From contig NZ_CP065044.1 in assembly GCF_015689195.1 (NCBI RefSeq), forward strand, positions 62,001-126,000: 64,000 nt of DNA. Reading direction: 5' to 3'. The translations under genes and the position numbers were made by a program. Each line of letters starts with the position of its first letter. Positions within the stretch are counted from its first letter, which is position 1. The notes under the pieces are model-generated. The model had not been told where the DNA came from, made no database searches, and saw nothing but the letters and a program-made list of their open reading frames with translations. Source of the DNA: Pectobacterium aroidearum (GTDB lineage: Bacteria > Pseudomonadota > Gammaproteobacteria > Enterobacterales > Enterobacteriaceae). Positions 1 through 9,300 of this stretch are shown here, piece after piece.

Positions 1-772
1 GATCGCCATTGGCGCCAACGTACTGGCACCACATGCGCCTGCTGAGCAGTTCCGCGATGCGCTGCTGCGTCCGCCGGTATGGCAAGAGGGCGGAAGCTGG
101 CAGTTTATTCTGGGAACGGACGATGTTGGGCGCGATGTCCTGTCCCGTCTGATGTATGGTGCACGCCTGTCGCTGCTGGTCGGCTGTCTGGTGGTGGTGC
201 TGTCGCTGGTGCTGGGGGTGATCTTCGGTTTGCTGGCCGGGTATTTCGGCGGTGTGGTTGATGCGCTTATCATGCGTATCGTCGATATCATGCTGGCGCT
301 GCCAAGCCTGCTGCTGGCGCTGGTGCTGGTGGCCGTCTTCGGGCCTTCGATTGTGAACGCTTCGCTGGCGCTGACCTTCGTAGCATTACCGCACTATGTC
401 CGTTTGACCCGTGCGGCGGTGCTGGTGGAAGTTAACCGCGATTACGTCACGGCTTCACGCGTGGCAGGAGCCGGTTCGGCGCGCCAGATGTTCGTCAACA
501 TTCTTCCTAACTGTCTGGCGCCGCTGATTGTGCAGGCGTCTCTCGGTTTTTCTAACGCCATTCTTGATATGGCTGCTTTGGGTTTCCTCGGTATGGGCGC
601 ACAGCCGCCAACGCCAGAATGGGGCACCATGCTGTCGGATGTTTTGCAGTTTGCGCAAAGCGCCTGGTGGGTGGTGACGTTCCCCGGTCTGGCAATCTTA
701 CTGACGGTATTGGCGTTTAACCTGATGGGGGACGGCTTGCGTGATGCTCTCGACCCCAAACTCAAGCAGTAA
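1..772 (+). CDS. dppC: Dipeptide ABC transporter permease DppC, 3' part
   Basis: This is the inner-membrane permease subunit of the dipeptide ABC importer. The reading frame is open from base 2 to the TAA at 770-772, giving about 256 residues; the N-terminus lies outside the window (the family is about 300 aa). The visible part has the residues [14 protein letters not shown] typical of DppC/OppC, then several hydrophobic segments. The EAA-type cytoplasmic loop that docks on the ATPase is around [17 protein letters not shown]. It is followed 13 bases later by dppD, so the genes form one operon. The call rests on strong resemblance to E. coli DppC and on the dppD and dppF genes directly downstream. 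Confidence 0.93.
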   Translation, partial: IAIGANVLAPHAPAEQFRDALLRPPVWQEGGSWQFILGTDDVGRDVLSRLMYGARLSLLVGCLVVVLSLVLGVIFGLLAGYFGGVVDALIMRIVDIMLALPSLLLALVLVAVFGPSIVNASLALTFVALPHYVRLTRAAVLVEVNRDYVTASRVAGAGSARQMFVNILPNCLAPLIVQASLGFSNAILDMAALGFLGMGAQPPTPEWGTMLSDVLQFAQSAWWVVTFPGLAILLTVLAFNLMGDGLRDALDPKLKQ

Positions 773-785
773 CAGAGGTAGAGAG

Positions 786-1766
786 ATGGCGTTGCTCAAT
801 GTAGATAAACTGTCGGTTCACTTTGGTGACGAGGATCTGCCGTTTCGGGCGGTCGATCGCATCAGTTATCAGGTGGAAGAAGGGCAGGTGGTCGGTATCG
901 TCGGGGAATCCGGCTCCGGTAAATCTGTCAGCTCGCTGGCGATAATGGGGCTGATTGACTATCCCGGCAAAGTGATGGCCGACAAGCTGGAATTTAACCA
1001 GCGCGATTTAAAGAAAATTTCCGAGAAAGAACGGCGTAATCTGGTGGGCTCTGAGGTCGCGATGATCTTCCAGGACCCGATGACCAGCCTGAACCCGTGC
1101 TACACCGTGGGCTACCAGATTATGGAAGCCATCAAGGTGCATCAGGGTGGTAACCGCAAAACCCGTCGTCAGCGGGCGATTGACCTGCTGACGCTGGTCG
1201 GGATTCCCGATCCGGCTTCGCGTCTCGATGTGTACCCGCATCAGCTTTCCGGCGGGATGAGCCAACGCGTGATGATTGCAATGGCGATTGCCTGTCGACC
1301 GAAGCTGCTGATTGCCGATGAGCCAACGACGGCGCTGGACGTGACCATTCAGGCGCAGATCATTGAACTGCTGCTCGAACTGCAACAGCGCGAGAACATG
1401 GCGCTGATCCTGATTACGCACGATTTGGCGCTGGTGGCTGAAGCGGCACACCACATCATCGTGATGTATGCCGGTCAGGTGGTGGAATCGGGCAAAGCGG
1501 CGGATATTTTCAGCGCGCCGCGTCATCCGTATACCCAGGCATTACTGCGTGCGCTGCCGGAGTTCGCGGCGGACAAATCCCGACTGGCATCGCTGCCGGG
1601 CGTGGTGCCGGGCAAATACGATCGCCCGAACGGCTGTCTGTTAAACCCACGCTGCCCCTATGCGGAGGACCGTTGCCGTCAGGAAGAACCTGCACTGCGC
1701 GATATTCCTGGTCGTCAGGTGAAATGTCATACACCGCTGGATGATGCGGGGAGACCGACCCTATGA
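786..1766 (+). CDS. dppD: Dipeptide ABC transporter ATP-binding protein DppD
   Basis: One of the two ATPases that power dipeptide import, acting on the cytoplasmic face with DppB/C. The frame opens at 741, but the ATG at 786 is chosen because it follows a purine-rich ribosome site (agaggtagagag) and gives [15 protein letters not shown], matching E. coli DppD; the product is 326 aa (E. coli 327). Walker A is GESGSGKS, the ABC signature is LSGGMSQR and Walker B is LLIADEP. The C-terminal oligopeptide-transporter extension carries cysteines (CLLNPRCPY...DRC) typical of Opp/Dpp ATPases that bind an Fe-S cluster. The last 4 bases overlap dppF (ATGA), so translation is probably coupled. Confidence 0.96.
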   Translation: MALLNVDKLSVHFGDEDLPFRAVDRISYQVEEGQVVGIVGESGSGKSVSSLAIMGLIDYPGKVMADKLEFNQRDLKKISEKERRNLVGSEVAMIFQDPMTSLNPCYTVGYQIMEAIKVHQGGNRKTRRQRAIDLLTLVGIPDPASRLDVYPHQLSGGMSQRVMIAMAIACRPKLLIADEPTTALDVTIQAQIIELLLELQQRENMALILITHDLALVAEAAHHIIVMYAGQVVESGKAADIFSAPRHPYTQALLRALPEFAADKSRLASLPGVVPGKYDRPNGCLLNPRCPYAEDRCRQEEPALRDIPGRQVKCHTPLDDAGRPTL

Positions 1767-2773
1767 GTGAACTGAACGCTACATCGCAGCCGTATTTACT
1801 GCATGCGATTGATTTGAAAAAACACTACCCGGTGAAGAAAGGCTTTTTCGCACCGGAGCGGATGGTGAAAGCGCTGGACGGCGTTTCCTTTACGCTGGAG
1901 CGCGGTAAAACGCTGGCGGTGGTGGGAGAGTCTGGCTGTGGGAAATCCACGCTGGGCCGTCTGCTGACGATGATCGAAACCCCGTCTGACGGCGAGCTGT
2001 ACTATCAGGGGCAGGATCTGCTGAAACCCGATCCTGAAGCGCAGAAGCTGCGCCGTCAGAAGATCCAGATCGTGTTCCAGAATCCTTACGGATCGCTGAA
2101 CCCACGTAAGAAAGTCGGACAGATCCTCGAAGAACCGCTGCTGATCAACACTGAATTGTCAAAAGCCGAGCGTCGTGAAAAAGCGCTGGCAATGATGGCG
2201 AAAGTCGGGCTGAAAACGGAACATTATGACCGCTATCCGCATATGTTCTCTGGCGGCCAGCGTCAGCGTATCGCTATCGCTCGTGGGCTGATGTTGGATC
2301 CGGATGTGGTGATTGCCGATGAACCGGTTTCGGCGTTGGACGTATCGGTGCGCGCACAGGTGCTGAACCTGATGATGGATTTGCAGCAGGACTTGGGGCT
2401 GTCTTACGTCTTCATCTCGCACGATCTGTCAGTCGTCGAGCATATCGCTGATGAAGTGATGGTGATGTATCTGGGTCGCTGTGTCGAGAAGGGCAGTAAA
2501 GAGGCCATTTTCAACAACCCGCGTCACCCTTATACACAGGCGTTACTGTCCGCGACGCCGCGTCTGAACCCGGATTTACGCCGCGAGCGCATCAAGCTGA
2601 CTGGTGAGTTGCCCAGCCCGCTGAATCCACCGCCAGGCTGCGCGTTCAACGCCCGCTGTCAGCGCTGCTTCAGCACCTGCACACAGTTCCAGCCGCAGTT
2701 GAAAACCTACGGCGAACAGCAGGTTGCCTGCTTCGCTGTCGATCAGGACGAACAAGGCATCGCCGTCGCCTAG
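1763..2773 (+). CDS. dppF: Dipeptide ABC transporter ATP-binding protein DppF
   Basis: Second ATPase of the dipeptide importer, 336 aa (E. coli DppF 334). Walker A is GESGCGKST near residue 55, the signature is [15 protein letters not shown] and Walker B is [14 protein letters not shown]. The C-terminal Opp/Dpp cysteine cluster ([15 protein letters not shown]) is present. The start ATG overlaps the dppD stop. It is the last gene of the dpp operon in this strain: a hairpin follows and then IS and SymE remnants. In E. coli dpp lies close to the bcs genes; here the two are separated by about 36 kb of accessory genes. Confidence 0.96.
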   Translation: MSELNATSQPYLLHAIDLKKHYPVKKGFFAPERMVKALDGVSFTLERGKTLAVVGESGCGKSTLGRLLTMIETPSDGELYYQGQDLLKPDPEAQKLRRQKIQIVFQNPYGSLNPRKKVGQILEEPLLINTELSKAERREKALAMMAKVGLKTEHYDRYPHMFSGGQRQRIAIARGLMLDPDVVIADEPVSALDVSVRAQVLNLMMDLQQDLGLSYVFISHDLSVVEHIADEVMVMYLGRCVEKGSKEAIFNNPRHPYTQALLSATPRLNPDLRRERIKLTGELPSPLNPPPGCAFNARCQRCFSTCTQFQPQLKTYGEQQVACFAVDQDEQGIAVA

Positions 2774-2787
2774 TTTGCCTTTGATTC

Positions 2788-2813
2788 CCCACGCCGCTTT
2801 AACGGGGCGTGGG
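2788..2813 (+). terminator. Probable dpp operon terminator
   Basis: Perfect 8-bp inverted repeat cccacgcc / ggcgtggg with a 10-base loop, starting 14 bases after the dppF stop. The T-rich tail is weak (agctttggtgtttt), so efficiency is uncertain. Confidence 0.55.
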
Positions 2814-2836
2814 AGCTTTGGTGTTTTGCCCAACCC

Positions 2837-2865
2837 GTTGAGCGCGAAAGACTGGTGATTGGGAC
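2837..2865 (+). pseudogene. SymE-like 3' tail scrap, cut by IS left end
   Basis: These 29 bases match 5816-5844 at 24 of 29 positions, and all five differences are transitions. The 5816 copy encodes the C-terminal beta-strand residues of a SymE-family protein. In the same phase this scrap reads VEREERLVIG-like residues (V-E-R-E-R-L-V-I-G) against VECGRLVIE. The match stops exactly at the left terminus of the IS3-family element, which suggests the element inserted in or beside a symE tail. Too short to be functional; the assignment is inferred from this one alignment. Confidence 0.4.
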
Positions 2866-2944
2866 TGTAAGTATCCCGCTTAATCGGACCATTCACATTT
2901 AGAGATCTTCCGGCATACTGAATATGTCCCTGGAGGAGATCGCT

Positions 2945-3229
2945 ATGCGCAAAGCACGATTCACCGAACACCAGATCATCGCTGTTCTGAAGTCCTTCGA
3001 AGCCGGACGCACCGTTAAAGACGTCTGCCGCGAGTCCGGGATCTCTGAGGTCTCGTACTACAACTGAAAAGCAAAGTTCGGCGGCATGGAATCCTCTGAT
3101 ATCAAAAAGATGAAGGGCCTTGAGAATGAAAACCGCCGGCTGAAACAGATGTTTGCGGACCTGAGTCTCGAGTGCCGCGCCCTGAAAGACGTTATTGAAA
3201 AAAGCTTTAAAACCAGCGATAAAGCGTGA
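2945..3229 (+). pseudogene. IS3-family OrfA with in-frame stop
   Basis: The small DNA-binding protein of the element: helix-turn-helix N-terminus (MRKARFTEHQIIAVLK) followed by a leucine-zipper-like part (KKMKGLENENRRLKQMFADL). Codon 41 (3065-3067) is TGA where relatives read a tryptophan in YYNWKAK, a TGG to TGA change. In addition the run after GTTATTG holds six A residues. With seven the gene would end EKKL-stop, the ending I remember for relatives, and orfB would lie in the -1 frame; here orfB is in +1. Both lesions separate OrfA from OrfB. Confidence 0.85.
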
Positions 3230-4055
3230 TCTGGTCAGCCATCTGACCGCGCAGTTTGCCATGAGCTCACGTCAGGCATGCAGGACACTGTCGCTGAGCA
3301 GGACGGTATTTCGTTATCAGCCGGATACGCGACGTGGTGAGCCGGTCATTATGGCGCTGACCGTGGCGGCTGAACGCTATCCACGATACGGATTTAAAAA
3401 GCTTTTTCAGGTGCTGCGCAGGCAGGGCAATATCTGGAACCATAAGCGTGTGCACCGGATTTACTGCCTGCTGAAACTGAATTTTCGCCGTAAGGGAAAA
3501 CAGCGCTTGCCGGTGCGTAACCCGGCTCCGCTGGCGACGCCAGAGGCGATGAACCAGAGCTGGTCCATCGATTTTATGCACGATGCGCTGGTGTGCGGCA
3601 GATGCTTCCGGACCTTCAACGTGGTGGATGATTTTAACCGGGAAGCGCTGGCGATCGAAATTGACCTGAATATCCCGGCGCAGCGGGTCGTGAGAGTGCT
3701 GGACAGGATCGTGGAAAACCGGGGATATCCACTGAAAATGCGGATGGATAACGGTCCGGAGCTAATCTCACTGACGCTGGCACAATGGACAGAAGAGCAT
3801 GGTGTGATGCTGGAATTTATCAGGCCTGGCAAGCCCACGCAGAATGCCTTTATCGAACGGTTCAACCGGACGTACAGGACAGAAATACTGGATTTTTATC
3901 TGTTCAGAACGCTGAATGAAGCACGGGAAATTACAGAGCGCTGGCTGGCTGAATATAACAGCGAGCGCCCTCATGAATCCCTGAATCACCTGACGCCGGA
4001 AGAATACCGGCTGATGGCTGAAACCCCGGAAATCTCAAAAAGTGCGTGGAACTAA
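3195..4055 (+). CDS. IS3-family transposase OrfB, DDE domain
   Basis: Catalytic half of the transposase, 286 aa from a TTG start, ending at TAA 4053-4055 just inside the right terminal repeat. The integrase-fold catalytic residues are D126 (SIDFMHD), D185 (MDNGPE) and E221 (NAFIERFNRTYR), with the DD(35)E spacing usual for IS3. In intact relatives OrfB is made as an OrfAB fusion by programmed -1 frameshifting; here orfA is broken, so OrfB alone is unlikely to transpose the element. Reading frame itself is undamaged. Confidence 0.85.
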   Translation: MKKALKPAIKRDLVSHLTAQFAMSSRQACRTLSLSRTVFRYQPDTRRGEPVIMALTVAAERYPRYGFKKLFQVLRRQGNIWNHKRVHRIYCLLKLNFRRKGKQRLPVRNPAPLATPEAMNQSWSIDFMHDALVCGRCFRTFNVVDDFNREALAIEIDLNIPAQRVVRVLDRIVENRGYPLKMRMDNGPELISLTLAQWTEEHGVMLEFIRPGKPTQNAFIERFNRTYRTEILDFYLFRTLNEAREITERWLAEYNSERPHESLNHLTPEEYRLMAETPEISKSAWN

Positions 4056-4204
4056 AACGGGTGCGCTTACAGTTACATTACGGCTTCGGCTATTTATACT
4101 GATTTTAAAGTATGAATAAAATTCGTTATCTACTCAGTTCATAGACTAATGCTATGTTTCATAGTTATAGAGGAGAGGTTGGAGTTTATTAATATTTCGT
4201 GCAA

Positions 4205-4237
4205 TGAAAAAATGGGAAGTTCTTCCATAGAACTTCC
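4205..4237 (-). terminator. Intrinsic terminator after orphan immunity gene
   Basis: Perfect 9-bp hairpin GGAAGTTCT / AGAACTTCC with a 5-base loop (4215-4237). On the minus strand it is followed by CATTTTTTC. It lies 15 bases past the stop of the 4252-4668 gene. Confidence 0.8.
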
Positions 4238-4251
4238 TACTATTAATGACT

Positions 4252-4668
4252 TTACATGTCATTTAATATTTCATCAAGCCAGCTACTATTCGAACGTTCA
4301 CAAGTAACATGCCCACCGAAGGAAAGTACACCATTAGATTTTACTTTTCCTTTATATTCGAATTCTGGTAATGCAAAGAGGTAACTTATCTTATCAACAT
4401 TTTTTTTCTCCAAAAGAAGAGATACTTCAGACGTTATAAAATCAAATTCTTCTTCTAGTATGGTGTTTTTTTTTCTAGAAAGGTCACCTAATTCTCCTTG
4501 TTCTTTTCCATACCATATAATAATCGCATGATCGTAATCGATGAATCTTCTTTTTAAATGAAAGTCTCTTTCAAATTTACATTCATTATCATGGATAATA
4601 AAATTATCCATGATAGCTTCATAATCATTCGAAATAGAGTACCAGATTGCGTATTTTTCCTTACTCAT
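4252..4668 (-). CDS. Putative immunity protein for orphan Rhs tip
   Basis: 138 aa, not recognised by family. It is acidic, has no signal peptide or membrane segment, and is much more AT-rich than the neighbouring rhs core sequence, as is usual for horizontally exchanged toxin/immunity cassettes. It begins 17 bases after the stop of the orphan Rhs C-terminal module and is transcribed with it, which is the standard place for a cognate immunity gene. A good terminator follows. Function is inferred from position only: it would bind and neutralise the 151-aa tip encoded just upstream. Confidence 0.65.
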   Translation of the reverse strand: MSKEKYAIWYSISNDYEAIMDNFIIHDNECKFERDFHLKRRFIDYDHAIIIWYGKEQGELGDLSRKKNTILEEEFDFITSEVSLLLEKKNVDKISYLFALPEFEYKGKVKSNGVLSFGGHVTCERSNSSWLDEILNDM

Positions 4669-4685
4669 TATTTCAACACCTATTA

Positions 4686-5735
4686 TTAAAATGGAAGATC
4701 AAATGGCCCAAATGGAAGTCGTTTACTAGACCATTTTCTAACGGCATCCAAATAGCTATTAATATCTTTTGCTTTAGCAGAGATTTTAATAAGTTCACTA
4801 TGAGCTAATGAGGATTGAGTCGTAACACCACCGCTATGTGGTAGAGTATGCGTCCCCATAACACCAAAATCGTCCAAGAACTTGACCTGGCCAGTCGGTG
4901 TTCTCCACTTCATATAGTCGTTAAACGAAACACCCATTTGTTTAAATTTGTCAGCTTGAGAGACAGGTAGCCATTCATGGAACCCACCGCCTTTTGAACC
5001 ACCTGCTTTACGAAGTCGATCCATGATATTTTCTTTAAACTTTGGATTACTCCAAGCGTCCCTGAATTGCTTCTGTGTCGAGTTATTCCAGAATTTTTCA
5101 AATCCTGCTTTTCCTCTTCCCCATTCTTTTAGGTACTTACTGCATCCAGCTAATCCTAATGGGTCGATTAATTCATTGGGATTCGGCACGTAAGCGTAGT
5201 TATTATCTCCCCCCAGCACCCCTATCGGGTCAGGCGAGACGTAGCATCCACCATTCGGGTCGTAGTACCGAAAACGGTTATAACATAGCCCGCTTTCGCT
5301 GTCACGGTACTGTCCGGCAAAGGCAAGTCCCGGGTCGGCAGAGTCTTCCGTGGAGCCTGGTCGCTGGCCCCAGAGGGTGCTTTTCGGTGCCTGCCAGCGC
5401 AGGGTGCCGTCGGGTTTGTACAGGGCCTGTGGTTCACCGTTCTGGCTGCTGGTGACAAAATCGGTTTCCCAGCGTCCGTCAGTATTCTGCCGTTGCTGAA
5501 CCAGCAGCTCCCAGCCGTTGTGTACCCAGTGGCGACGGGCAATCTGTTCACCGTTGCGATAATGCCGTACCTCGGCGATTTGGTCGCCGTCCCACAGGTA
5601 GCGGATATCGTCCTGTGTCTGTTCACAGCGTTTGCCGGTCCGTCGCCCGAACGGGTCATAGCGGTAGAACCAGCGTTCGCCTGTCGGAGTATCGACGACT
5701 CGGAGCTGGTTACGGCTGTCCCAGCGGTAGTGCCA
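4686..5735 (-). pseudogene. Orphan Rhs C-terminal module: core end plus toxin tip
   Basis: An open frame without its own plausible start, running from the breakpoint at about 5735 to 4686. The first part is the end of an Rhs core, nearly identical to 6860-7370 of the full rhs gene, including RFRYYDPNGG, SPDPIG and the PLGLAGC junction. After the junction comes a different 151-aa tip (CSKYLKEWGRG ... FDLPF) with FHEWLP, HTLPHS and SLAHSELIKI stretches; histidine/glutamate-rich as in many nuclease tips, but I cannot name the family. Upstream the frame meets a stop within 20 bases, where SymE-like DNA begins. It is a displaced tip kept beside an immunity gene, able to be swapped into the full rhs gene by recombination through the shared core. 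Confidence 0.8.
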
Positions 5736-5860
5736 ACCCGCCGTCCGCCATCAACCTCAAGGGCCGCTGGCTTGAAGCGTCGGGGTTTATGACCGAGATG
5801 CCTATCGCCATTACTGTTGAGTGTGGGAGACTGGTGATTGAGACCGAGATTAATCTGTAG
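5736..5860 (+). pseudogene. SymE-family toxin gene, 3' fragment
   Basis: About 41 C-terminal residues in frame to the TAG at 5858-5860: PPSAINLKGRWLEASGF, then MPIAITVECGRLVIE. This matches the conserved end of SymE-type proteins (AbrB-like fold; SymE of E. coli is a toxin of the SOS-regulated SymE/SymR pair). The 5' part is missing: the sequence passes directly into rhs core DNA of the opposite strand at about 5735. symE-like genes are often found next to rhs genes, so this is a recombination scar. Not expected to be functional. Confidence 0.75.
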
Positions 5861-5875
5861 GCGGCGGATAATAAA

Positions 5876-5909
5876 AAGCCGGAAGGATCTTTACGATCGC
5901 TTCCGGTTT
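5876..5909. terminator. Bidirectional intrinsic terminator
   Basis: Hairpin with arms agccggaag and cttccggtt (one G-T pair). On the minus strand it is followed by CTTTTTATTAT, ending the rhs-immunity transcript whose stop is at 5911. On the plus strand a short T-rich stretch also follows. Confidence 0.75.
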
Positions 5910-5910
5910 A

Positions 5911-6354
5911 TTATAACCTAAAAGATTTTTTTATATTATTTTTACTTTCTTTTGATAGAGCAAACGATATGTATATATTGTTATCAACTCTCTTAAATTT
6001 CACTGCATAATTTTCTGGTAGCAACTTGATAAAAGATCCAGATACACTATTTATATCATCAGGCTCTAGATCGCCACCTGTAGTATCTTCACCTGCCCCA
6101 ATGAATATATTTCCTGATGGAGCATTAATGTACGCAACACCGTCATAATCATTTAAATATTCAACAATATTTATTAAATATTCGCCATCGCTGCCTAAAT
6201 TTAAAAAAACAGCGTTACCATTATTGATTTCATCTATTTCATCCTCCTCGATACTCCACCAATCAGCCGTATCCGTAATGCGATGCTTAAGTGATTGTAA
6301 ATCAAATATAACTATCGTTGCAGTATCCGTGAAAATATTGAAGTTGATATTCAT
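5911..6354 (-). CDS. Putative Rhs immunity protein
   Basis: 147 aa from the ATG at 6354, chosen because TGAGG lies 6 bases upstream; an in-frame TTG at 6366 overlaps the rhs stop but has no ribosome site of its own. Soluble, acidic (SIEEDEIDEINNG), AT-rich. Contains GNIFIGAGEDTTGGD, seen in small proteins beside enterobacterial rhs/T6SS genes; I tentatively recall a DUF6386-type family but cannot confirm it. Position directly after rhs, sharing its transcript and terminator, makes it the likely cognate immunity protein of the 138-aa Rhs tip. Confidence 0.75.
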   Translation of the reverse strand: MNINFNIFTDTATIVIFDLQSLKHRITDTADWWSIEEDEIDEINNGNAVFLNLGSDGEYLINIVEYLNDYDGVAYINAPSGNIFIGAGEDTTGGDLEPDDINSVSGSFIKLLPENYAVKFKRVDNNIYISFALSKESKNNIKKSFRL

Positions 6355-6362
6355 TTCATGCC

Positions 6363-9300
6363 TCAATTAAATATTATCGCACTTATTTTATCACCAGGTT
6401 GAAGTCCTGCTTTTCTTCCTGCATTTTTAAGAGCACTACCAACACTTTTGTTGATGGTTTCATTCAGCATTTGCAATCGCTGTGTTGCGGAACCTCCCAC
6501 GATTAGATCAACAGGGTGGTCAGCATTTAATTTTGATAGATCCGGTGCTTTACCAAACATTCGTTCGTAACGCTCAGAAACAGCCTTTCTATATGAACTC
6601 TGGACAGAGGATATTCTTACATCATGTGTGCCCGGAGACCAAACTAATTCCCCTCTCTTGGCCGCTCTATTGAGTGCATTTTGTTTTTTCATGAACTGGC
6701 GTTCTAAGTAATTTCTTTCGGTTGAGGATAAATTACCTTTGCTTAAGATTTTAGGCTTACTTGCACGTAGTATATTTTCACAACCAGCCAACCCCAGTGG
6801 ATCAACCCACGTATTGGGATTCGGCACATATCCATAGTTGTTATCTCCCCCCGCTATCCCTATCGGGTCAGGCGAGACGTAGCAACCACCGTTCGGGTCG
6901 TAGTACCGAAAACGGTTATAACATAGCCCGCTTTCGCTGTCACGGTACTGTCCGGCAAAGGCAAGTCCCGGGTCCGCAGAGTCTTCCGTGGAGCCTGGTC
7001 GCTGGCCCCAGAGGGTGCTTTTCGGTGCCTGCCAGCGCAGGGTGCCGTCGGGTTTGTACAGGGCCTGTGGTTCACCATTCTGGCTGCTGGTGACAAAATC
7101 GGTTTCCCAGTGTCCGTCAGTATTCTGCCGTTGCTGAACCAGCAGCTCCCAGCCGTTGTGTACCCAGTGGCGACGGGCAATCTGTTTACCGTTGCGATAA
7201 TGCCGTACCTCGGCGATTTGGTCGCCGTCCCACAGGTAGCGGATATCGTCCTGTGTCTGCTCACAGCGTTTGCCGGTGCGCCGTCCGAACGGGTCATAGC
7301 GGTAGAACCAGCGTTCGCCCGTCGGGGTGTCGACAACCCGGAGCTGGTTACGGCTGTCCCAGCGATAGTGCCAGACCTGTGGGCGGTAGCCCGGCTGAAC
7401 CACCTGTTTACGGATGAGTCGCCCGGCTTTGTCGTACTGGTAATGGGTATCGTCGTGCTGAGTCAGCCTACCCGCCTGCCATTCGGTGAGTCGGGAAGTC
7501 TCCTGCGGCAGACCGTTGCGTGTATAGCGATAGGCTTCGTCAGTATCGACCGTGTGCCCTGCGCCACCGCTCAGGACGGACAGCACCCGCCCGGTGGCAT
7601 CCAGACGGTAGCCACGGGTTTCACGATTGTGGCGAACGCCAGCCAGATTGCCCGCACCGTCGTACAGGTATTCCTTTGTCTGTGTGGCATGGAGTCGACC
7701 GTCCTGCTGCTGACCGCTCATCTCGCGCGCCAGCCAGCCCATCACGTCATATTCGCGGTGTTGGACGAACGCCCCGCCTGAACGGGACGATTCCCGTCCG
7801 GCGGCATCATGGGCAAGGGTGAGCTCCGCACCGTCCGGCAACTGCACCTGTTGCAGTTCACCTGCCGCGCTGTAGCTGAAGGTGCTGACCAGCGCGTTGT
7901 CGCTCTCGTTTTCCCAGACCAGCGTCCGCGTCACGGTGCGTGCGGTATCGTCAAACTGGCGGGTGAGCAGGGTGCCGTTCAGCCACTCCCGCACCACCCG
8001 GTCACGGAGGTCATATTCCAACTGGACGTGACTGGTGGCAGAGGTGACCTCGGTCAGCCTGCCTGCGGCGTCATAGCGGTAATACTGGGTATCGTCCGGC
8101 GCAGTTTCTTTAATGAGCAGCCCACGTCCGTCATACAGAAAGTGGCGAGTTTCGCCTTCGCCATTACGGATGGCGATGCAGTGGCCGTCTTCGTCGTAGG
8201 TATAGTGGGTGTCGGTCCCTGCCATATCCCGCTCACGGATAACCCGCGCATCGGCATCCAGCCACCATTGCCAGCGGCTGCCATCTGGGGCGATAACGGC
8301 GACCAGCTGCTGGCTCTCTTTGTCATACTCGTAACGCCAGGTACGCTCCTGTGCATCCGTGCGTGAGGTGAGCAGGTCAAAAGGACCGTAGCTTTGTCGC
8401 CATAGTGCGCCGTTGCCGTCCACATAGCTCAGCAGGTTGTTATGCTTGTCGTACTGACGTTTTTCTTCTTTCTCATCAGGACGGACGAGTTGCTCCGGTA
8501 GCTTCCAGCTCGCACGACGATAGCCTAGCCTGTATTGTGCGCCGTCCGGCCGCTGCCACTGCACCACTCTGTCCTGCTGGTCATAGCGCAACTGCTGGGT
8601 GCGCCCCAGCGCATCGCTGGCGCTCAGCAATCGTTGGCGATGATCGTAACGCAGTCGCGCCTGAACCTCGCCGGCCTGATCGCTTACCTGCGTCAGCAGG
8701 CCATGGCGGTTCCAGGTAAATCGGACTTCGCGGGTATCTGGTCCCGTGAGTTTCTCCGGGTTGCCTGTCTCATCGAACGCCCATTGCCAGATGCGCCCCA
8801 GCGGATCGGTGATGCCACATAACCGCTGCGCCTCGTCGTAGTCATAGGCCCAGGTATGGCCGCTGCCGTCAGTGAAGGCGCTGACCAGACCGCTATCGTC
8901 CAGATACGTGAACTCAACCACCCGGCCAGCTGGGGAAATCTCACGTAGCAAGTTGCCGTGGTCGTCGTAGTCGTAGCGGGTGATGTGCCCTAACGGGGAT
9001 TTCTCCCAACTCATTAGCGACAGCGCGTTAAAACCAAATTCGCTGCGCTGACCTAGTCCGTCGGTCATCACCACGCGATCGTCGAGATACTCAAAATGCG
9101 CCGTCAGGTAGCCGTCGGCACAGGTGGTATAGACGCAGCGGCCTTGATAGTCATATTCGTAACGCGCCCAGGTCTGGTCGTTGTCATGCCAGCGCGTGAG
9201 TCGGTTTTCGCTGTCGTAGTCGTAGAACAGGTGATAGGCATGGGCGGCATCGGCTTCGATTAGGCGACCCAGTTCGTCCTGTCGGTATTCAGCCAGCAGG

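Larger units (their letters stand above)
2866..4071 (+). mobile_element. IS3-family insertion sequence, decayed
   Basis: A 1206-bp element with imperfect terminal inverted repeats: TGTAAG at 2866 and its complement CTTACA ending at 4071, with weaker matching inward. It carries two overlapping genes, a HTH orfA and a DDE orfB, as in the IS3 family (IS407-like by product similarity). The flanks (GGAC left, GTTA right) do not form a target duplication, so one side was probably rearranged after insertion. orfA has a stop codon at 41 and the A-run at the frameshift site appears one base short, so this copy is likely unable to make its OrfAB transposase. Confidence 0.85.

Noticed and set aside
2866-4071. 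Target-site duplication flanking the IS
   Set aside because: Flanking bases GGAC and GTTA differ, so no duplication is called.
7110-7781. 223-codon plus-strand frame and others antisense to rhs
   Set aside because: YD-repeat coding gives long open antisense frames; no independent support.
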